64,000 bases of DNA, taken from positions 28,470,145-28,534,144 of the forward strand of contig CM076266.1 in the NCBI GenBank assembly GCA_038380795.1, written 5' to 3'. The notes beneath the pieces were generated by a model. That model did not search any database. It was not told the origin of the DNA and saw only the letters and a program-made list of their open reading frames with translations. Shown piece by piece: positions 56,222 through 64,000 of the stretch (its first letter is position 1; each line of letters opens with the position of its first letter). The position numbers and the translations under genes are program-made. The DNA is from Pyrocephalus nanus. Lineage: Eukaryota > Chordata > Aves > Passeriformes > Tyrannidae.

Positions 56222-57523
56222 TAAATAACCACATTTGATTACAGAGCTGTCTTTAGAAAGTGTTTTCACAGTGTGAAATCAATGACTGCCTGTGGCTGGC
56301 TGCAGAAGCTCCATGTTTAGGCACTTAAGAAGAATGACTGCACATCAGAAAGATTAGCCAAGCTTAACCTGCTTTTGAGAGTGACAGTGGGTTTAGATTA
56401 GCTTCATGATAAAGAAAGGCACAGTTCTTGGCGGTTTGACTGATTTGTGTGTTAAGGTTCAGGTTTGTATTCACATGCTAAAATTACATGTTTGAGTGGA
56501 TTTTTCTGTGTCTGTGTGGTTCAAGTTCAACAACTCAAAGCCTGTTTCACAGATGCTGGCAGCATCCTTTCTGATACACTTGGTAGCCTGTTTGTATCCC
56601 ATCCTACAGAACAGTGTTCCTGAGAAATTGTGTCTGAAACTGAATTTGTAGTTGCCGAAACTGCTTACAGACTATGTCTATTCTTAGAAGTAAACACATG
56701 GTCTTTTTCAGTGTTCTCTTGGCCTGCTGAATATTACACTCTCTTCTAAAATAAATATTAAAAGGTAATGATAATGTGTGTACACAACATGCCTTTAAAT
56801 AAATAAACAAATGCAGGGAATTGGACCAAATATGCTTTGATTACATTATATACTTCTGTTGCTTTCAAATAGGCTGCCTGCTTCTATCAAATCAATTGCC
56901 CATTATTAATCTAATTACCAAGTGCATTTCCTTAAATGTTCGTTCTTTGGTGGTGAGTCACAGTATCTTACACAACTATTCTCTCTAATCTTTGCACATG
57001 TAATACATATCCACCCACCACTTTGCTATATGCAAATACCAGATCTCAAGAAAGCAATGATATTTGCAGTCAAATTTCAGTTAGACTTCCTGTATAAATT
57101 GTGGAGTGACTTCAGACTGTGGTTTGCATGTTCCATGTCACATATACCAATTAGTCTGCTCAAAGGCACTTCCATTTGCATGGTGATGAGATGTCTTCTC
57201 AAAGAATAATAAGGAAAATACTACCCTGATACAATTTCTGTGAGAACTTGATGGTCAAACTTAGGCAATAAGTCTGAGAAAATTTGTGTTTTATTGTAAG
57301 TGAGCTGATAATTCCCCAGTAACTATCCAGGAATTTATTAGCAATAATTCAGAGATTAATCTACTTCAAAAAAGAAAAAGGAATAAAATGGGCTGGTTTA
57401 TTCACACAGAATTTTTTATTTTATCACTTAAGGTGTATTTTTTTTAGTTAAGTGGCATGGTCCTTGCTATACAGAAATATTAACCCCAAATCAGGATTCT
57501 TCTCTCAATATATTTCTATCAGT

Positions 57524-57539
57524 AAAAAAAAAAAAAAAA
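57524..57539. repeat. Poly-A tract
   Basis: A 16-A homopolymer run in intronic DNA. A similar run lies at 58510-58524. Neither has a recognisable element body. Confidence 0.8.
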
Positions 57540-59712
57540 TAGCCAGTCGTTTTTTAAATGAAATCATCAGCATCATTCTGTTCTGTTGTGCTGCAGAAAA
57601 TGCCTATTGATGCTAATCAGCACAGCTAAGGTTGTATGAGCTGTGGACTAGGGCTGAACAATTGTCAGAAGTTCTTTCCCTGGGGAAATGTCACCTTTCT
57701 GGCATGTGTTTGACCTGTACAAGTCCTCAAGTTTTGACACTATAAACATGTTCCCATGGACGGGTTGATTCAAAGTGGTCAGTGCTTTCTGATCAAAATT
57801 TCAAGTAAGGTCCTTTTCTTTATACTTGCACATTTTGAATCCAGCAAATTGGAAATAAGAACTTATAATTTTTCAAAAAGAAGGAAAGAAATTAGGAGTA
57901 GACCTTCACACAAAATGATCTACAGGTTCTTTATTGGACTTTATAGTGTTGAGTGGCAGCCTTAAGATGTATGAGCACGTATGACCTACAAAGCATATCT
58001 TTTGTATATGCAATTACAAAAAAATATGAAAATGTCAGTAAAAATCTGAAATGTGGCACAGAAATGTGAGTCCAGTTATGCTTTAAAAAATGGAGCAGAA
58101 TTTCTGTTTCCAGATTAAGATCAGCCAGAGGTGAAAAGAGAAAGATTTGCTTAACCTAAGGGCGGTTTAGAGCCAGAGTGTCATCAGTTGCATGACGTGG
58201 CATGTCTTTAGTAAGATTAAAATATAAGACCACACAGATAACATCTCTTACCTGAAGTTTTATGGTTTGTGACCATCAATTATCTCAGATAGGTGGAACT
58301 GGCTGATTTCGATCCAAACCAAGGAAAATGGAGTGGTATTCACTGGGTCTCAGGATTAATATATTTGAATCAAATGAACGAAGAGTTGAATGAAGTAAAA
58401 TCTGTTGTTTGAAATGCTTTTTGCATTCCAATAGCACAGCTGTAGAGTGTTAAGTACTTCAGTACTTTTGCTACTTATATACCAGCAGACTGTTTTTTTA
58501 AATTTGGGGAAAAAAAAAAAAAAAGTGGTCTGTGGTTATTAATTAAAGTACTTCTTTGATTAGAAACATTCAATTTATTTGTATTTGGGGAGGAATTGGA
58601 TTGGCAAGTAATACTCAAGACTCAGTATTCAAAATGCATATTTTTTTTCTTTATATAATCTAGTTCTGTCGATCAAGTCAAGTCTTCTCATAATTTATGT
58701 TTCTGTACATATCAGCCAAACATAATGTATCTGTAAGCATTTAATGCTCCAAATTAAGTACTGCCTCACATCCCTTGATACAGTGGAATAAACCCTGCTC
58801 ACCCAAAAGCCTGTTTATCCTTATGGTTCAGAGATTCCTGAAACAGTTAAATGAATAGCACCGTTTTGCATAGTTAAGCATGAAGGAATAAGATTCATTC
58901 TTTTATCAGCAACTTTCAGAGAATGAGAAGGAGACGTTGATTATATCCCGAGTGTAAAAATGCTGCAGTCCTATAGGAATAGGCCAATCTGATAATGGTA
59001 TGGGAAATGGAAGAGCTATTCACCTGCACAAAATACTTAACACTTTATCTATATGGTGGAATTGTTTCAGACTATAACAACATTTTTCATAAAAGAGAAG
59101 ATGAAGTGTCTAGGTGATATAATCCGTGGCTAAGCAACAGCAGCAAGGGATCATAATGGAAGGAGAAGGATGCTTTAGTTTTAAGAAATTAGGTTCTAAC
59201 ATGTAGTTAGAAATACTGGAAAGGGGAAAACACATTAAAAACTTATTATTGAAAATATTTGGTAAAATAACCAGACAGCTGCATGGAGAAGAATTTATTT
59301 TAAGATAAATGAATCATGAATGTTTAAACATGACCTCACAAAGTAATAAGTGAAAAATACATTTTTCTGTTTAAACATTTTCAGAAGCTTTCTTTTATAT
59401 TAAAAATTGCATCACTGGTATAATTTTATCTTCAAAATGTGCATGTCTACTCCACCATTCTCTGCATAGAGAAACAGGTGAAAATTATGAAAATGATGGG
59501 GCACTGAAGTGTTTAACATTTAAAGGATCATTTCATATTTATTTTTTACCTTGGTAATTTCTGTATTGAGTTCTCTGAATCAGAAATTAAATTAAATGAT
59601 TTCTGATGACTAGGAATATCAGCTTAGCTGAAAAATCAGTTGATCAGTACTAAATATGCATATATTCACTCTACATGTTTTGAACAATGAGTTAGGAAGT
59701 GTACTTAAAGCC

Positions 59713-59742
59713 GATGAGGTTACAAAGGCAGATGAGGTTACA
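59713..59742. repeat. 18-bp-period tandem duplication
   Basis: gatgaggttaca at 59713-59724 recurs exactly at 59731-59742, with similar flanks (aaag-c and aaaggca). In one frame it reads A-D-E-V-T-K repeated, but no gene is supported here. Confidence 0.75.
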
Positions 59743-59921
59743 CCTACTCTTTGTGCTGGCTTGGAGCTTCTAACCTTCAACAACTCTGAACAATGGTTTT
59801 GGCCATTTGTTTTGGAGCCTGGTGGAGGCCCCTTCAGAATAATGCTGTTTTCAAAAAGTAGATGCCATGCATCTTTAATGGTTGAATACACAGACATGAG
59901 GAAAAGCAAACTCCAAGTTAC

Positions 59922-59937
59922 ATAATAATAATAATTT
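59922..59937. repeat. (ATA)n microsatellite
   Basis: Four to five ATA/TAA units (cataataataataatt). A short simple repeat. Confidence 0.75.
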
Positions 59938-61906
59938 TTGAATGTGTCCTGTTCTCAATGGCAGTGCTTCCCCATGTACTTTTCATTTGTATCATAAAAC
60001 TGTCCCCTGCTCAGCACAGAAAAACACCGTTTTGTAAGCCAGAGAAACCTGTGACTTAAATGGGGAATCAGGGACCACTTCTTTTCCCCTGTGTCCCAGC
60101 CTAATGTCTGACTGCAAGTCAGGACCTGACCTACCTCTTTGTAAATACAACTAGTGTGTATTAATAAATAGGTATTCATATAACATATAGGAATTACATA
60201 TGATATGTATAATATTTGTTGTCAACACTGAACCATTCAGTAAAAAAATATTGATTTCTCTTTTGTGCTGTTTTATGCCTTCCCTCTGGCAAAACAAAGC
60301 CATATGTCTCAATAACAACAGTGCACAGTTTATTGAAATGGCTGGTCCTTTGATCTTAATGATTTGTTTTACCAGTGCTGGAATACAAGCAACTAGCCAT
60401 GAGTGCAGCTCATCTTTCATTCTGCAGTGATTACTGTTCCTGTCAAAGGAAAAAGGTCTGGAATGGGACTGTAAATAGCTTGTTTGTAAAGATAAATGCT
60501 TTACATTTACACAATGCTAAAAGCTGAAATACTTCCTAAATGATCTTACATTATTACAGGTTTTAACAATGATATTGTGGGTGAAGCCCATGGCAGGACT
60601 TGCAAATCTGCTCCTGACTTTGATATCTGATTTCTGCAGTTAGTAGTTTTCCTTTTACTTGTGCTTACTAAGAATCTCATTATATGACATTAAATATTTA
60701 TCTTTGCATTAAAACTTCCGATTCAGCACGACACTAGAGCTTATTATCTAATCCCATTGAATTAAGTCTGACTCAAGTAAATACTGAGGAATTATGCAAA
60801 ATATAGATGGCACTGAGGTGGAATTAAGAGTTTTACTGAATTCCAACTTTATTGTTAATTGTTCACCTCCCACCCAAATACTCAGTGCCTCCCATTAACC
60901 TGGGTGATTTTAATAATTTTTTTTACACATAGTTTTATGTTTGTGCATACATTTAGAGTTCTTCATTGGATTAGTAAAAAGCATTCACAAACATGTGAGA
61001 ATCAGCTTTTGTGTAGTCAAATAAATACTCATACCTTGAAAAAAGAGAAAGGTTAGATGTATTTTATCAAATGCTTTTAAGCATTTACTGCATTAGTTAT
61101 TTGTGGAACTTCCCGTTCTTGATAGGCCATCCCCATTCTGATCTAAGCAGTCAACTCGTGATTCCGTACATTTGGCCACATAGTTTTGTAAAATCATGTC
61201 ATAGAATTGGTCTTCATCTTATTTGTATTCAAAATCTATTTCAAAAGTTAGTTCCTAATTATTTTAAATTTCTGTGTGGGTTTTTTTTCACTCTTAAAGG
61301 TACTGTAGATTTTTCTTAAGTTTCAAGAGCCCTTGAAACACGTGGAAGATAAATTCTGTTTCCTGACGCTCTTTTCATTTAGGCAAATGAAAGTCCTTAA
61401 CTCTAAAATCCTCAAGTAGCTCCTTGAAACTGACATTCACACCAAGATCATATGATAACAAATAAACTGCCTGTGTAGAACACACTTAACTAGCAACCTT
61501 CCCAAAGGCCACCAATGAGCAAAGAGTACATTATTCCTGCAAAGGGCAGAAATTATTTCTGTGTAGAGCTCTACAAAATACTTAGAAGTGTAAAATTTAA
61601 AACTAGGCCACATTCCACAAAAGATATGAAGAACCTGAAGTCAGTCTGAGTTGCAACATCAGCTTCTGCAAACAGTGAATTGCAGCAGTTGCTGAGTAGA
61701 TGCAAAGATTGCTCTGTAGGATTTCTTCTTTACATTTTAGGCCTAAGCAAGTACATTTGCTGATTGAAAACTGTATGTAAGACCTTCCTTCCCTCATGCA
61801 GTAAAGTGCATTTGAAAATTTAGAAGGGAAAAAATGAAAGGAGAAGATAAAAGGACAAGGGTTCCCCATGCAGCACATCCCTTTCAGTGTCAATCCAAGA
61901 AGTGAT

Positions 61907-61928
61907 AAAATGTAAGTAAAATGTAAGT
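61907..61928. repeat. 11-bp direct repeat
   Basis: aaaatgtaagt occurs twice in a row with no gap. A local slippage duplication. Confidence 0.75.
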
Positions 61929-63039
61929 CCAATGAAAGGTCTGGCTGTTCCAGAAACACATTTCCTGGGGAAAATAGGAGAAATAGGACAAGGTGTTTGA
62001 AATGCAGTACATGCTATGGAAGTCACATATAAATCAATGCAAATAGTCCCAATATATATCTATCAGTCCATACTTAAATACTGTGGTTTCAATTAAGGCT
62101 TTAGTGAAAAGAGATCCCAGGGTTTACAGCTTGCTGTCTGCTTTAGTAATCAGAGCCTCATCCCCAAGAATTACTTAGCAGGTCTTTTCATCCTGAAGCT
62201 ATGTCTGGGTTTGTGGATGAAGACTCAGAAAGTTGCCATGGCTGGAAGGATCTGTGTTAAATACCTTGAGACAGTTTTTTCTAACACAAGTAGAAAAGCA
62301 GAAACTTGCTTTGATTGAGATAGTGATATAGTAGTAGTTGATTAAAACTGGAGCAAAAAAATGATGCAGAGAATAATTGGCACTATACGTGACATTGAAT
62401 ATTTCATGAAATCCCTATGAAGAGCTACAGATGTTAAAATTTTATCTACTCATGTAGATCAATAAATAAAAATATGCTTAATTAGTAAGATATCTTTTTA
62501 TCACTTTAATTAAAGAAACAACCTTTCTGGAGGCTGTTAAGCAAAAAAGCTGATTAGCATATCTAAACAAGTTTAAAAACCTTGAGGCAAAAGACATGAA
62601 TCCTTTTATTTAGTGCTTTAATAGGACCAAATTTGCATAGACATACAACAGAATAAAAATAGAAAAACAGTAACCTATACAGAAAAACTTGTAGTTTATG
62701 TTTATCAATAAGCTCAGATGTGGCTAAACATATTCTGAAGTGTTTGGATAACCCAGGACTAGAACTTCACTGGCAAAAAGGAATTGCTAATACTTTCAAT
62801 CATCAAACTGGATTGAAAGTCCTTGTATTTAATGGCTGAGGACCTAGACTGGCACAATTATATAATATATAGAAAAACATTCCGTATTTGCCTTTGCAAA
62901 ACCTGTATTTGCAGACTATCGCCACACAGGGGTTTCTACAATCACCACTTTTTATACCAAGAATCAGTGCAGGAGAATTAGTCTCGTAACCAACTGTGTT
63001 GGGGAGATGACTTTGTAACGGTTTCTTTTGTATATGTAT

Positions 63040-63083
63040 GTACCTAAACACACACACGTTTTTGTGAGTGTGTATGTATGTAG
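63040..63083. repeat. CA/GT and TATG simple-repeat patch
   Basis: acacacacac flanked by tatgtatgt on the left and gtgtgtatgtatg on the right gives a small inverted, alternating purine-pyrimidine patch. It could adopt a hairpin or Z-DNA, but it is short. Confidence 0.65.
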
Positions 63084-64000
63084 TTATCTGCAGGCCCTTT
63101 GTCTGGGCAGATACTGTGAATTCTTACAGCCTTTTCCATTGTGAAGTTTTCATCTTTTTCTCTTCTTTATGGTGCCTCTGCTTCCTGGAACTCAGTTCCT
63201 ATGACGCTGCACCAGTGGCAAGCAGCCCCTTCCAAGTTTCTTTTGCAAAGAAACTGCTTAGCTGCAGTTTCCTCCAAACACTTTTCCGGGTCCTCTGCTG
63301 CATTCTGTCAGCTGGTAGATACATCAAAATCTGAACATGGCTTTTCCATGCAGGCTTTTTCCAGCTGTTTCTCAATTCATCTTGAAATCTCATCTGAGGA
63401 AGAGCATTGTGCAGTACTTGACACTTTTCTACAACACACAGACTGGTACTGTTGGGATTTCTCTGTTAAAATTCCTTTCTGAAGGAAATTACGTGAAGTA
63501 TAAAACCCTGCAAAAATTTCATTCCACCTACTTCTGTAAAGACTAGACATCTGTAAGTAATAAGTAGATATGCATAAATGAAGGAACAATTTCTCTTGTC
63601 ATTTTCACTGATGCCATTTGATACTGATCTAGTACCTCTTTGGTCAATGCAACCATTTCCACAATTTCAGAAGTGTGAGTTTCCTCCTTGCATTATTAAC
63701 GATACAATGATTCCAGTCACCCATTCCATTATATTAATATATAGCTGTGAAGCAAATTATTCGCATTTGGAAACCCGTCTGTGGGGTAAATGAACACCAG
63801 GTTCTAAATCTAAAAATGCAAGTTTTCTCCTTTACAAAAATCAAATACCTTTTTCCTGAGTTGACTTTAACAGGATATTTGCGAGTCCAATTGCTCTCAG
63901 TTAAAGCCAGGCTTTTCTTGTGAATTAGATTCTATTTATTATTTTACTATTCCCTCCAAATTATTATGAAATTAACCTTGGTCTGAGATTCCAGATTATC

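Overview
This window is vertebrate nuclear DNA. It is AT-rich, with no bacterial-style gene packing, seven short exons with GT-AG borders, and long introns. A degraded CR1 LINE 3' end with the typical 'tttagtggtg ... ccaaccctaatgatactatga' ending (about 45151-45222), plus a weaker antisense CR1 remnant near 22990, point to a bird or another sauropsid. I see no Alu, B1 or L1 copies. The species cannot be named from the sequence alone.

The window lies inside one large gene on the + strand, which I identify as copine-4 (CPNE4). Seven consecutive coding exons were found at 1481-1555, 5682-5765, 6694-6783, 41073-41171, 49963-50049, 50638-50697 and 56087-56220. Together they give 629 nt of unbroken reading frame, about 209 codons. 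This should correspond to roughly residues 145-354 of a protein of about 557 residues, numbered from my memory of human copine-4. The first exons encode the second C2 domain (C2B), with all five expected calcium-ligand aspartates. The last exon begins the copine/VWA domain with a MIDAS-type D-x-T-x-S motif. The start codon, C2A domain, most of the VWA domain, stop codon and promoter lie outside the window.

Layout: 1-1480 is the end of an upstream intron. The first three exons lie within 5.3 kb (1481-6783). A 34.3-kb intron (6784-41072) splits C2B. Four more exons lie between 41073 and 56220, and 56221-64000 is the start of another long intron. The introns hold simple A-rich or T-rich tracts, a few old repeat remnants, some GC-richer islands and several stretches that look like conserved noncoding elements.

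I found no second protein gene, RNA gene, CRISPR array or novel multigene system. The open reading frames elsewhere are short and resemble no protein family I know. The most useful leads are the candidate regulatory elements in the 34-kb intron, that intron's non-consensus donor, and two compositionally odd islands (8.3-9.5 kb and 29.1-29.6 kb).
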